Below, in pieces: positions 6,519-15,757 of a DNA stretch of 64,000 nucleotides. The notes under the pieces are model-generated. The model was not told the DNA's origin and searched no databases. It saw nothing but the letters and a program-made list of their open reading frames with translations. The stretch is from positions 1-64,000 of the forward strand of contig JAFLRZ010000009.1 of the NCBI GenBank assembly GCA_022511225.1, in the 5' to 3' direction. The first letter of the stretch is position 1, and every line of letters starts with the position of its first letter. The DNA comes from Eubacterium sp. (GTDB lineage Bacteria; Bacillota; Clostridia; Oscillospirales; Acutalibacteraceae). Made by a program: the position numbers and the translations under genes.

Positions 6519-9104
6519 TCAGTCTAATTTGTTTTCCTGTTCTGCTTCTTTTCTTTGTTTTATCTGAATCGCCTTTCTCATAATAACGGCAATAGGATAA
6601 AACATTTTGAAATGTCTGAATGCCTTTTTATCGTTGTCATCCTTAATGAAATGAATATCGGCAGTTTCCATATATTCCTTGTATTTTTCTCTTGAAAGTC
6701 TGCCGCCGACGTATTCCTCGATGAGAACCTTTTCACTTACAAAGGTTTTTCCTGTTTCCTCAACCTTAACGTCGAGGTCAAGAGGAATACCCTTAATCAT
6801 ATAATCCGCGAACATTCCCGGCAGATTTACTCCGCACTCAGTGAAGGCATAGCCGGATGCACCAAAGCGCAAATTGAGTTCAACAAAATACATTTTGCCG
6901 TCTGCGGTTTCAATAAGATCAACGTCATAAAGACCGTCGAAATTGAGGGTTTCTATAAACTTCAGAATATCATCTATAAGCTCCTGATGCATTGAGCAAG
7001 GAAGAGTTCTGCCAACAACGGCAACACCTCTGTGCTCCTTTTGCCCTCCTTGTTCTGCAACGAAGAAGCCCGGACCGATAACACCATTCTTTGTGCTGAC
7101 CCCCAAGAGGGAATATTCTTTATTAATTTCAACGAAGTCCTCAACAAGCATTTCAATAGGCTTCCTTTTGGAGAACTTAGTCAAATAGCCTCTCAGCTCC
7201 TCCTCGTTCTCGCATTTTCTCATTCTGCCCTTTGAGCTGTTCTTGCTGATATTAGGCTTCATAAAGCAGGGATACGTTACGGTTTCAGGTATCTCGAACT
7301 CTCCCTTATATGCCTGAATAACACATGAATTGAGAACGGGAAGATTAGCTTCAATTGCAAGATTCTTCTGAGCCTCCTTGCTCATAAGATTGCATATTCC
7401 GTCCTGCTCATTATTGATGTTCGGAATGAGATAATATTTGCTGAGCTTGTCATAGTAATGGTCTGCAACGTACGCAACAAGGTCGTCAGCAGGGATGAGC
7501 AGCATTTTTCTGTTAGGATCGGCAAGCTTTATAAGGCGCTTGACAATCCTTCTGTTCTTTCTCCTTGAAACGCATACATAATAACCCTTGATATACTCGC
7601 TATATGTATCCGGCTGCATTTTCTTGAGCAGATTTGACTGCTTGGGTCGAACCTGAAATATTCTCAGAACCTCAACCTCATATCCTGCCTTTCCAAGTGA
7701 CCTCGCCATAGTGAGATTCGAGCAGTAGTTTCTGCCCGAAACAAGCACTCTCGGAAGAGGAGAATTTGGATCTCTTCTGTTCTTTTTCTTTGTCTGAGGA
7801 TAGCTTAAAAGGTGATATTTCACGGGTCGGAGCACCTTCTTTAAGCGATACGTCAGCACCTTGTAAATAGATTTTATTGTTCTTTTTACAGTTTTCTTTA
7901 TCTTATTTTTAAAACGTCTTCTCTTTGCTCTTTTGATTTCCTTTGAGAAATATTCATAGGGAAGAGGGTCTTGCTCATCACGAAGAAGGGTTATATCGGA
8001 ATTATCAATGCATTCCTTAAGCTCCTTCTTGCTCATAAAGCCCTTGATGTGGTCCTCCCATGCAATTTTCTCATAAATAAAGGTTTTGTTATATTCATCA
8101 ACCTTTTCCTCTTCAGGAGTGTGGGGCTCGCCATAAGCCTCCTTAACGAACAGCTCAGGAAGATTGACTCCGCTCTTGAAATATGAGTAGTTCGGACCAC
8201 CGCTTCTGAGGTTAACCTCGTTGAAATAGACCTTGTCGCCCGATATTGCAAGCTCAAAATCAAACATTCCGAAATAATGGAAGCTCTGCATCATCTTTAT
8301 TATCTTGTCCTGCAAATCTCCCATTTCCTCAAACGGAACAAGCTTTCCCGACAAGGTTACGCCCTTTTCATACTGAGCAACGTTTGTCTTTTTTATAATA
8401 GCGGGAATTATTATTTTATCATCAAAGCATATTCCGGAAAAGTCTATCTCGTTGTCTATCTCAAGAAATTCCTGAACGAGAACGCTGCGGTTTGCAAACT
8501 TCCTGCGAAGTCTGTTAAGATGCCTATACAGCTCCTCCTCACTGTTACAGCGAGCCATTTCTTTTTTATATCCCGTTATGCTCTCAACCGGCTTAACAAA
8601 GCAAGGGTAAACCATATCGCTCGGAATTTCGATTTCAGGGTTGTCCAAAGGTATAGTCCATTCAAGCGGAGTTGGTATTCCGGCACGTTTTGCAAGCTCG
8701 CTTTGAACGATTTTGCTCATATGCACAGTCATAGAACCTTCTCCGCCGCCAATAATTTCAGGCATTATGAATATTTCAGACAGTGCATTTCTGTTTAAAT
8801 CCATAACTGATGCAGTGTAGTCATCAGTAGGGAAGAGAACGGGCTTGTAGCCAAGCTCCATATCTCCGTATTTAAGCAGCTCATCAAGAAATTCGACGTC
8901 GTTGCCGTCCTTAACCTTCCTCGAAACAATCTCAACCGAGTTTCGAACGTATTTACTGCATCTTGCAATTTCGGATTTGCCCTTTCTGAAAGCACTTGCA
9001 ACCAAATCAACAGTGTATCCTGCCGAGCCGAGCGACCTTATAACACTGAGTCCCGTTGCATAATTTCTTGAAAGAACTACTACTAAATTTTTATTTGATT
9101 CCAT
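6519..9104 (-). CDS. Tandem (fused) ATP-grasp carboxylate-amine ligase
   Basis: The 861-residue protein has two complete ATP-grasp modules in tandem. Module A (about 1-400) starts LVVVLSRNYATGLSVIRSLG and has YPCFVKPVESITG, VLVQEFLEI and the metal site FNEVNLRSGG. A very basic linker follows (about 410-450). Module B (about 455-861) starts RVLVSGRNYCSNLTMARSLG and has YPCFMKPNIS, MLVEDFVEI and YFVELNLRFG. Such enzymes form amide or peptide bonds by carboxylate activation with ATP. A resembles the separate upstream gene at 11949-13160 and B the one at 10750-11949. The ORF track starts at a TTG, but GGAG six bases before the ATG favours the start used here. Substrates are unknown. Confidence 0.8.
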   Translation of the reverse strand: MESNKNLVVVLSRNYATGLSVIRSLGSAGYTVDLVASAFRKGKSEIARCSKYVRNSVEIVSRKVKDGNDVEFLDELLKYGDMELGYKPVLFPTDDYTASVMDLNRNALSEIFIMPEIIGGGEGSMTVHMSKIVQSELAKRAGIPTPLEWTIPLDNPEIEIPSDMVYPCFVKPVESITGYKKEMARCNSEEELYRHLNRLRRKFANRSVLVQEFLEIDNEIDFSGICFDDKIIIPAIIKKTNVAQYEKGVTLSGKLVPFEEMGDLQDKIIKMMQSFHYFGMFDFELAISGDKVYFNEVNLRSGGPNYSYFKSGVNLPELFVKEAYGEPHTPEEEKVDEYNKTFIYEKIAWEDHIKGFMSKKELKECIDNSDITLLRDEQDPLPYEYFSKEIKRAKRRRFKNKIKKTVKRTIKSIYKVLTYRLKKVLRPVKYHLLSYPQTKKKNRRDPNSPLPRVLVSGRNYCSNLTMARSLGKAGYEVEVLRIFQVRPKQSNLLKKMQPDTYSEYIKGYYVCVSRRKNRRIVKRLIKLADPNRKMLLIPADDLVAYVADHYYDKLSKYYLIPNINNEQDGICNLMSKEAQKNLAIEANLPVLNSCVIQAYKGEFEIPETVTYPCFMKPNISKNSSKGRMRKCENEEELRGYLTKFSKRKPIEMLVEDFVEINKEYSLLGVSTKNGVIGPGFFVAEQGGQKEHRGVAVVGRTLPCSMHQELIDDILKFIETLNFDGLYDVDLIETADGKMYFVELNLRFGASGYAFTECGVNLPGMFADYMIKGIPLDLDVKVEETGKTFVSEKVLIEEYVGGRLSREKYKEYMETADIHFIKDDNDKKAFRHFKMFYPIAVIMRKAIQIKQRKEAEQENKLD

Positions 9105-9137
9105 TTTGATCTCCAAATCAAATTTTTTATCTTTCTT

Positions 9138-10739
9138 TTATTTTGAGCTGTTAAAATCATAATACTGCTCAAGCACGCATTTCATTCCTTTTTTCTCAGT
9201 TGCATAAGGAGTGGAAAGCAAAACTATACCGGGCATTGCGTTGACTTCAATAAGCTCAGGACCGTCTACAGATACTGCGATATCCCATCCTAAATATCCC
9301 TCGATATGCTTCTGCGTGCATGCAGTAGTTACCATATCAATAATCTCTTTAAAATACGGAATTTTGAAGCCTTTAATCGTAGTCTTGGTCAGAGGATGCT
9401 CTTCAAAGGCATTTCCGTACTGGTCTGCACCGTTGGTTACAACGATACCCGTTTCCTTGTCAACAACCGCGCACATTCCGCCGCTGTGGAAATTATCTAC
9501 TATTGATTTTCCTCCGCCGATTCTGAATGAGGTATAGGCAATGTCAAACATTTTTCCGTCGGAGGTAACAGGTTCATGATTTGATGAAACAGTTACGACT
9601 CTGATAGTGTTAACAGAGCTGTCAGCCATTTTGTTGATATCCTCATGCTGCTTAACAAACTGCTCAACAACACCCTCGGGATAATTCTTCAGCTTGTTAT
9701 ACACCTGCGAATGATTGCCTTCACTGAGGTCAAATGCCTCAACACCAAAGCCCTTGTGTCCTTGAAGCGGCTTATAAATAATTCTGTCGCTCTGAGCGAA
9801 TTTTTCAACAAATTCTGCCTCACTTATCTTTGTGTTAACACACCAAGGTCTGATAATACATTCAGCAAAAAAGTCGTTTGTTAATTCCTTGTTGCAAAGA
9901 ACAGAAACAAAGCTTCTGTCAATATCATATTTTTTGCCGACCTGCTTTGAATTATATGTTAATGCAACGCTGTCCTGCTCTTCATCTGTCAGCTCATAGA
10001 AGTGATAAATAAAATATTCCTTGGTGGTGCAGTGAGTTCTTTCTTTTGCAATTTTAACCTTTTCCTTCGTTTCTTCTCTGCTCCAGCCTGTAGCGTTCAT
10101 TATTTTGCCGCGATATTCCTCAACCTCTGCTCTTCTTGCCTTCTTATTTTCTTCTAAATATTCCTTGTAGATTCTGTTGTGTTCCTCTTTGGGATATTTA
10201 TAAAGTTGAAGTCTAATATAGTTTTTATTGCTGATTCCAAGCTTGTTTTTTGCCCTTTTTAACTGTTTTTCAGCCTGCTTGTGAGTGCATGAGGTTGCGA
10301 GCATAATGGTTTCTACTCTGCGCTCGAATACTTCTTCGTTTGCCTTAATCTCAGAAATCATCTTCTCAAGCTCAGTATTCAGACCTGATTCGCTGTTGAA
10401 AATACTTTTGCTGAAAGGCGTGTCAATACGGTGCATCAGGGTAGCCATTGCTTTGAAGGCGTGCTTTTCGTCCCAATCCATTTTTTCGGCTATCAGTTTA
10501 GCTGTTTTTTGCAATATCCCATATTCCATTGCAATATCTTCCTCTTCGTAAATATAAAAGTTAAAAGCATTGTAGTGTTTAAAAGTTATACCGTATTTCT
10601 TTTTTACGGATTTCATCTTGGCTTTAGCCTCGTCAAAGCTCCATCCGGTTTTATTAACAATACTGTTTATATCGTCAATCTGCTGCTTAGACAGCTTTCT
10701 AATGTTATTTTTAGGTTCTGCCTTTGATAATTCAAACAT
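9138..10739 (-). CDS. Repeat-bearing ATP-grasp ligase (sugar-transfer-associated type)
   Basis: The 533-residue protein has two parts. The N-terminal 260 residues hold three copies of a roughly 36-residue motif: NKTGWSFDEAKAKMK ending FNFY, ATSCTHKQAEKQLKRAKNK ending LQLY, and NATGWSREETKEKVKIAK ending YHFY. A weaker copy lies near residue 85. The C-terminal half is an ATP-grasp fold of the sugar-transfer-associated (ATPgrasp_ST/TupA-like) kind, with YKPLQGHKGFG, NTIRVVTV, DNFHSGG and GYLGWDIAVS then LIEVNAMPG. Relatives occur in capsule or teichuronopeptide loci. The track starts at a GTG inside the ribosome-site region; the ATG nine bases on has AAGG eight bases upstream and is preferred. 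Confidence 0.75.
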   Translation of the reverse strand: MFELSKAEPKNNIRKLSKQQIDDINSIVNKTGWSFDEAKAKMKSVKKKYGITFKHYNAFNFYIYEEEDIAMEYGILQKTAKLIAEKMDWDEKHAFKAMATLMHRIDTPFSKSIFNSESGLNTELEKMISEIKANEEVFERRVETIMLATSCTHKQAEKQLKRAKNKLGISNKNYIRLQLYKYPKEEHNRIYKEYLEENKKARRAEVEEYRGKIMNATGWSREETKEKVKIAKERTHCTTKEYFIYHFYELTDEEQDSVALTYNSKQVGKKYDIDRSFVSVLCNKELTNDFFAECIIRPWCVNTKISEAEFVEKFAQSDRIIYKPLQGHKGFGVEAFDLSEGNHSQVYNKLKNYPEGVVEQFVKQHEDINKMADSSVNTIRVVTVSSNHEPVTSDGKMFDIAYTSFRIGGGKSIVDNFHSGGMCAVVDKETGIVVTNGADQYGNAFEEHPLTKTTIKGFKIPYFKEIIDMVTTACTQKHIEGYLGWDIAVSVDGPELIEVNAMPGIVLLSTPYATEKKGMKCVLEQYYDFNSSK

Positions 10740-10749
10740 AAAAATCACC

Positions 10750-11949
10750 TTATCCTTTGACTTTATATAATATTCTTACTAACGCAGATAAAAAATAAAA
10801 TTTTCTGAAGTATTCATATGGCTTCATATCATCTTTGCTTTTTACAAAAAAGATGTCTGCACTGTTCATATATCTTCTCACCTGAGAAGCACTTATATCT
10901 CCTCTTGCAAACTCCTCCATCAGCACTTTTTCACTGATAAACAGCTTGGATTCCTTAACCCTTGCATTCTCGTCAGCAGGTTTGCCTTTCATAATATAAT
11001 CGGCATACATACCGTAGAGGTTTACTCCAAGCTCATTTAGTGCATAGGTTGAGGCACCCGCCCTGAAATTGATTTCAACAAAATACATTTTGCCGTCTGT
11101 ATTCTCAATTAAATCTATATCAAACATTCCGATATAGCCTATGCCTTCAACAAAGCGGCTGCATTTTTCTATTATCTCATCAAAACCATCGGGATTCACG
11201 GTTTCACCCATAAGAGCAACGCCCTTTCTGTCATGATGACCGCCTTCAACAACCCTGAACACTCCTGACGTGATTGCTCTGTTTCCTGTTGAAAATCCGA
11301 GGAGGGAATATTCATTCTTTATTTGAGCATACTCCTCGGCAAGCATTTCAAAATCGCCATTGCCTGCATATGCAGCAAGAACCTTAAAAAGCTCATTTTG
11401 ATTTTCGCATTTTCTCATTGCGTCCTTTGTGCTTTTCATACTCACATTAGGCTTAATAAAGCAAGGATAATGCACGTCATCGGGAATACTGAATTTTCCG
11501 TTTTTCGATTTAATAAGACAGCTCTGAAGCAAAGGCAGCTTGTATTTTTCAGCCTGCCTCTTCTGCTCGTTCTTATCCATCAGTCTTATTATTTCTCCTC
11601 CTGTGCCGTTCACACATGGCGCAAAAAAATATTTGCTAAGTTCATCAAGGCTTCTGTCTACAGCACAGCAAACGTAGTCATCAACCGGAACAAGAAGCTT
11701 TTTCGTCCCTTCGGCAAATTCAAGCAGACAGTCTGCTATTGCGTTCTCGTCCGAACCGACAACAAGCTCCCTGTATGAAGAAACGTACTTGCTTTTTGCG
11801 TCGGGCTTCATCGTTCTGAGGAATTTCATTGCGTTTGGCTTTTCCTTAAAAACCTTAATTACCTCGACCTCATATCCTGCCGAGCCAAGTGCTCTCGCCG
11901 TTGTGAGAATATTGCAGTAATTTCGACCTATAACAACAGCTTTTTCCAT
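10750..11949 (-). CDS. ATP-grasp ligase, B-type
   Basis: The 399-residue single ATP-grasp protein is closely similar along its length to the second module of the fused 861-residue protein. Shared features are GRNYCNILTTARALGSAGYE at the start, YPCFIKPNVSMKST, MLAEEYAQI and MYFVEINFRAGAS. The N-terminus is a Rossmann-like pre-ATP-grasp domain, followed by nucleotide- and metal-binding parts, and there is no signal peptide. Its ATG overlaps the stop codon of the preceding gene (TAATG), which implies translational coupling with the A-type ligase. The likely chemistry is ATP-dependent amide bond formation on a carboxylate; substrate unknown. D-aspartate-ligase-like function is one option but is not demonstrated by the sequence. 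Confidence 0.78.
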   Translation of the reverse strand: MEKAVVIGRNYCNILTTARALGSAGYEVEVIKVFKEKPNAMKFLRTMKPDAKSKYVSSYRELVVGSDENAIADCLLEFAEGTKKLLVPVDDYVCCAVDRSLDELSKYFFAPCVNGTGGEIIRLMDKNEQKRQAEKYKLPLLQSCLIKSKNGKFSIPDDVHYPCFIKPNVSMKSTKDAMRKCENQNELFKVLAAYAGNGDFEMLAEEYAQIKNEYSLLGFSTGNRAITSGVFRVVEGGHHDRKGVALMGETVNPDGFDEIIEKCSRFVEGIGYIGMFDIDLIENTDGKMYFVEINFRAGASTYALNELGVNLYGMYADYIMKGKPADENARVKESKLFISEKVLMEEFARGDISASQVRRYMNSADIFFVKSKDDMKPYEYFRKFYFLSALVRILYKVKG

Positions 11950-13160
11950 TATTCTCTTCCCAAAGCCATCAGAGCTCTGTGCTTGACGGCGCTTAATCTT
12001 ATTCTTTTATAGAAGCTCCTGCCCGGAGCAGGGTCGTTTTTATCAGTAAGGAGAGTGAAATCAGAATCCTTAATGCATTTATTCAGCTCATACCTGCTCA
12101 TATGGGAGTGAATATAATCCTCCCACGCAACCTTCTCATAAACAAAGCTCTTGCCAAAGGACTTAATCCTTTCCTCAGCCTCGCTGTGTCCTTCTCCGGT
12201 AAGCTCTTTTATTAATATATCGGGAATATTGACTCCGCACATATAATAAGCATAGTTCGGGCCACCGCTTCTAAGGTTGATTTCATTGAAATAAAGCATA
12301 TCACCGCACGCGAACAGCTCCATATCAATCATCCCGAAATAGTGAAGCGACCTGAGCATGTTTTCAAGCTTTTCCTTGCTATCTCCCAAAACCTCAGCAT
12401 CAAGCATAACACCCGACATTGTTACACCCTGCTCGTGTTTTGAGATTCTCGTTTTCTCAATCACACCGGGGATAATAATTTTTTCGTCAAGGCATAAGCC
12501 TGATAAATCATATTCAATATCAATATTAAGATATTCTTGAACAATAATTTCTCTGTCGCTGAAAAAAAGCTTCATAGCATTAAGGTGTTTCGAAAGCTCA
12601 CTTTTGTCATAGCAAACTCTCATCTCGGACTTGCTTCCGTTAATGCTTTGAGCAGGCTTCACAAAACAGGGATAAATAATATCCTTTGGAATAATAATAT
12701 CCCTTCTTAAATCAATAACCCATTCTGAGATTGTTGAAATTCCGCACTCCCTTGCAAGCTCGCTTTGCCAGCTCTTATCCATAGCCTTATGAAGCGGAAT
12801 CGGGTTTTCGCCCACTGTCACAGGCATAAGAAAATGCTTGCTGAGAGCATCATAATTATCTGCAACGATTGAAGCGGTGTAGTCATCGGCAGGGAAAAGA
12901 ACTATCCTTTCACCTGAGCCTGCATATTTCATCAGCTCACTTATAATGCCCTCTCCGCTGTCTCCTTGAATCTTCCTTGACAGAACCTCAACCGATTTGC
13001 GAACGTATTTACTGCAAGCTGCTATAACCGAGCTGCCGCTTTTCTTAACGCTTGCAATCAAATCAACAGTGTAGCCTGCAGAGCCGAGTGAACGTATAAC
13101 TCCAAGCCCCGTTGAATAATTCCTTGAAAGCACTATAACGAGAGGTTTTGAACTGCTCAT
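11949..13160 (-). CDS. ATP-grasp ligase, A-type
   Basis: The 403-residue protein is similar to the first module of the 861-residue fusion: PLVIVLSRNYSTGLGVIRSL, KYVRKSVEVLSRK, YPCFVKPAQSINGSK and YFNEINLRSGGPNYAYY. It is the first gene of the operon, directly behind a consensus promoter. The ORF track extends it 27 codons upstream, but AGGAG lies five bases before the ATG at 13160 and the extra residues would lie in promoter sequence, so the shorter form is used. The stop overlaps the start of the B-type gene. The enzyme probably ligates a carboxylate to an amine on a surface-polymer precursor; this is inference from operon context. Confidence 0.8.
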   Translation of the reverse strand: MSSSKPLVIVLSRNYSTGLGVIRSLGSAGYTVDLIASVKKSGSSVIAACSKYVRKSVEVLSRKIQGDSGEGIISELMKYAGSGERIVLFPADDYTASIVADNYDALSKHFLMPVTVGENPIPLHKAMDKSWQSELARECGISTISEWVIDLRRDIIIPKDIIYPCFVKPAQSINGSKSEMRVCYDKSELSKHLNAMKLFFSDREIIVQEYLNIDIEYDLSGLCLDEKIIIPGVIEKTRISKHEQGVTMSGVMLDAEVLGDSKEKLENMLRSLHYFGMIDMELFACGDMLYFNEINLRSGGPNYAYYMCGVNIPDILIKELTGEGHSEAEERIKSFGKSFVYEKVAWEDYIHSHMSRYELNKCIKDSDFTLLTDKNDPAPGRSFYKRIRLSAVKHRALMALGRE

Positions 13161-13212
13161 AAGAACTCCTAATACTATATACTCCCTAATATATATACTA
13201 TAACAAATAATT

Positions 13213-13241
13213 ATTATAATATATAACGTAGATAATGTCAA
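13213..13241 (-). promoter_or_regulatory. Consensus SigA promoter of the ATP-grasp operon
   Basis: On the minus strand, a perfect TTGACA, a 17-nt spacer and a perfect TATAAT lie about 50 nt before the first ligase gene. Such a strong match suggests high basal expression. Confidence 0.85.
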
Positions 13242-13262
13242 TTTATAAAACGTTGATTTAAT

Positions 13263-13303
13263 AAAGAAAAGCTCTCATCACACAAAAAACGTGTGATAAG
13301 AGC
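13263..13303 (-). terminator. Terminator after iorB
   Basis: A 13-bp stem with one mismatch (GCTCTCATCACAC / GTGTGATAAGAGC) is followed on the minus strand by TTTTCTTT. It ends the iorA-iorB transcript just before the ATP-grasp promoter. Confidence 0.8.
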
Positions 13304-13351
13304 AAATCTAATCAGTGATTCTCAAATATTATGTTATATATAGAGATGTTT

Positions 13352-13927
13352 TTACGCACTTTGTCCAAGTGCAAAGGCCTTTTTATTGAGTTCAAGGAAT
13401 TTTTGCGGTACTATTGCCTCTAATGCAGACAACCACTTATCCTCGGATATATCGGGAAAATACTTCGAAAGTCTGCCCATAAGCGCAATATTAACTGCTT
13501 TTGATGAGCCTGCCTCTTCAGCGAGCTTTAAGAAATCCTTTGCATCTACCTTTGCCCCTGCCTTCTGCATTTTTTCAATAAGATTTTCGGGATAAACTGC
13601 ATTACCCACGATAACGGGCATAGGCTCCATTTCCTGAACGTTGGTAATGATTTGCCCGTCAGGCTTTAGAAACTCAATCCATCTTGCTGATTCAAGCTTT
13701 TCAAATGACACTATAATATCAGCTTCACCTTTATCAATGACGGGTGAATAAACCTTATCACCGTATCTTACGTACGTGACAACTGAGCCTCCGCGCTGGC
13801 TCATTCCGTGTACCTCGGACACTTTAACGTCGTAACCCTGATCAAGCAGAACTTTACCCAAAAGCTTGCTTGCAAGGAGCGTTCCTTGTCCGCCGACACC
13901 TACAATCATAATATTCTTTGTTTCCAT
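13352..13927 (-). CDS. iorB: Indolepyruvate oxidoreductase subunit beta
   Basis: This 191-residue protein is the gamma/beta-type subunit of the 2-oxoacid:ferredoxin oxidoreductase superfamily. The N-terminal GVGGQGTLLASKLLG is the nucleotide-binding glycine motif, followed by SEVHGMSQRGGSV, characteristic of IorB-like chains. With IorA it interconverts arylpyruvates, CoA and oxidised ferredoxin with arylacetyl-CoA, CO2 and reduced ferredoxin in the cytoplasm. It lies 77 nt downstream of iorA on the same strand and has its own terminator. Length is normal. It lacks iron-sulfur motifs, as expected. Confidence 0.9.
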   Translation of the reverse strand: METKNIMIVGVGGQGTLLASKLLGKVLLDQGYDVKVSEVHGMSQRGGSVVTYVRYGDKVYSPVIDKGEADIIVSFEKLESARWIEFLKPDGQIITNVQEMEPMPVIVGNAVYPENLIEKMQKAGAKVDAKDFLKLAEEAGSSKAVNIALMGRLSKYFPDISEDKWLSALEAIVPQKFLELNKKAFALGQSA

Positions 13928-14004
13928 ATTAATTCATATAGCCTTTCTTAAAAATCACATATTCTTGTTTCAGCCTAACAAGAGGTGACGAATTGTTCAT
14001 ACTG

Positions 14005-15738
14005 TTATTTTTCCTGATCGTCCAATGCACCGAATTTACACATCTGTGTGCAAACCTTACAGCCAATACAAAGCGTACCGTCTATTTGTACCTTTTTGTC
14101 CTTTACGGATATTGCAGGGCAACCAATCCTCATACAAGCCTTGCAGCCCACGCATTTATCAGCATTTGCTTTAAGCGGTGGATTGTGGACAGTGCCTTTA
14201 ATCATAACGCAAGGTCTGCGACTGATGATAATTGACGGCTCGTCGGCAGAAAGCTCTTCTTTGAGAACTGTTTCAACCTCGCTGAGATTATATGGGTCAA
14301 CAACTCTGACTCTGTTAAATCCAACTGCCTTGCAAAGTGCCTCTAAGTCAACCTTGCTTGCAGGCTCACCGCGAAGATTTTTGCCCGTTGTCGGGTTCTG
14401 CTGGTGACCTGTCATACCGGTTATGGAATTATCAAGAATAATAACGGTTGAATTACTGCCGTTATATGCAATATCTGTTATACCGGTAATACCTGAATGA
14501 ATAAAGGTTGAATCACCGATAACGCCAACGCTATTCTTTTCTCCTTCCTTTCCCATAGCCTTGTTAAAGCCGTGAAGACCGGAACAGGAGGCACCCATAC
14601 AAACATTTAAATCCATTGCATTAAGGGGAGCAACTGCGCCGAGAGTATAGCAACCAATATCGCCGTATACCATACATTTATTCTTGCTGAGTATGTAGAA
14701 CACACCTCTGTGAGGGCAGCCTGCACACATAACAGGTGGTCTGTTTGGTATTTCATCATCAATTGTTATAGTTGATGGCTCAGTCATGCCCATACATCTT
14801 CTGACAAGATTTTGTGAAAACTCACCGCATATCGGGAAGGTATCCTTACCGCTGACGCTGATGCCTAATTGCTTACAATGATTTTCTATAATAGGGTCAA
14901 GCTCCTCAAGAACAATAACCTTGTCAACCTTGCTTGCAAAGTCAATAATAAGCTTTTCCGGAAGGGGATAAATCATACCCAGCTTTAAGATGCTGACACT
15001 ATCGCCAAACACCTCTTTTGCATACTGATATGAGGTTGATGAAGTGATAATACCGATTTTAGTATCATTCATTTCAACCTTATTAAGCTCACAAGATTCA
15101 GCCCACTTGATTAAATCCTTCGTTCTTTGCTCTACACGCACGTGTGCGTTTCGTGAATTTGCCGTCATCATTACCTTTGTGGGGTCTTTAACGTATTTAA
15201 CCTGCTCGGGAACAAATCTGTCCTCAGGCTCAACAACACTTTGTGAGTGAGAAACTCTTGTGCACATTCTCAAAAGCACGGGAGTGTTATATTTTTCGGA
15301 AATCTCGTATGCTTTTTTTGCAAATAATCTTGCTTCCTCTGAATCTGACGGCTCAAGCATGGGAATTTTTGCCGCAATAGCGTAATGACGGGAGTCCTGC
15401 TCATTTTGTGAGGAGTGCATACCGGGGTCATCGGCAACACAAATTACAAGACCTGCATTTAACCCTTGATATGAAATTGTAAAGAGGGGATCAGCTGCAA
15501 CGTTAAGTCCAACGTGTTTCATTGCGCAGGCAGCACGTCTACCGCCAAGAGTAGCACCATGTGCCACCTCGAGAGCCACCTTTTCATTTGGCGCCCACTC
15601 ACAAAAAATTTCATCATACTTGGCTGCTTCCTCGGTAATCTCAGTACTTGGAGTGCCCGGATAGCTTGAAATAACAGTGCATCCTGCCTCATAAAGACCT
15701 CTTGCAACAGCCTTGTTGCCAATCATTAATTCTTTCAT
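14005..15738 (-). CDS. iorA: Indolepyruvate ferredoxin oxidoreductase subunit alpha
   Basis: The 577-residue TPP-dependent subunit has a pyrimidine-binding N-terminal domain (GNKAVARGLYEAG, SYPGTPSTEI). A TPP/Mg site occurs in the central domain (GDSTFIHSGITG, LDNSITGMTGHQQNP). The C-terminal ferredoxin domain has two 4Fe-4S motifs, CVGCKACMRIGCP and CIGCKVCTQMC. It pairs with iorB downstream and the acyl-CoA ligase upstream, 19 nt away. In some anaerobes this set runs in the biosynthetic direction, reductively carboxylating arylacetyl-CoA to arylpyruvate for aromatic amino acids, rather than in catabolism; the neighbouring ligase and symporter fit that view. Confidence 0.92.
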   Translation of the reverse strand: MKELMIGNKAVARGLYEAGCTVISSYPGTPSTEITEEAAKYDEIFCEWAPNEKVALEVAHGATLGGRRAACAMKHVGLNVAADPLFTISYQGLNAGLVICVADDPGMHSSQNEQDSRHYAIAAKIPMLEPSDSEEARLFAKKAYEISEKYNTPVLLRMCTRVSHSQSVVEPEDRFVPEQVKYVKDPTKVMMTANSRNAHVRVEQRTKDLIKWAESCELNKVEMNDTKIGIITSSTSYQYAKEVFGDSVSILKLGMIYPLPEKLIIDFASKVDKVIVLEELDPIIENHCKQLGISVSGKDTFPICGEFSQNLVRRCMGMTEPSTITIDDEIPNRPPVMCAGCPHRGVFYILSKNKCMVYGDIGCYTLGAVAPLNAMDLNVCMGASCSGLHGFNKAMGKEGEKNSVGVIGDSTFIHSGITGITDIAYNGSNSTVIILDNSITGMTGHQQNPTTGKNLRGEPASKVDLEALCKAVGFNRVRVVDPYNLSEVETVLKEELSADEPSIIISRRPCVMIKGTVHNPPLKANADKCVGCKACMRIGCPAISVKDKKVQIDGTLCIGCKVCTQMCKFGALDDQEK

Positions 15739-15757
15739 TTTGTTTCTTACCTTCTTC

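Noticed and set aside
8277-8798. 173-codon plus-strand ORF
   Set aside because: It is antisense within the fused ATP-grasp gene, has no ribosome site and shows a composition typical of a reverse-frame shadow.
13161-13241. 27-codon N-terminal extension of the A-type ligase
   Set aside because: It overlaps the consensus promoter and lacks a ribosome site, whereas AGGAG precedes the internal ATG.
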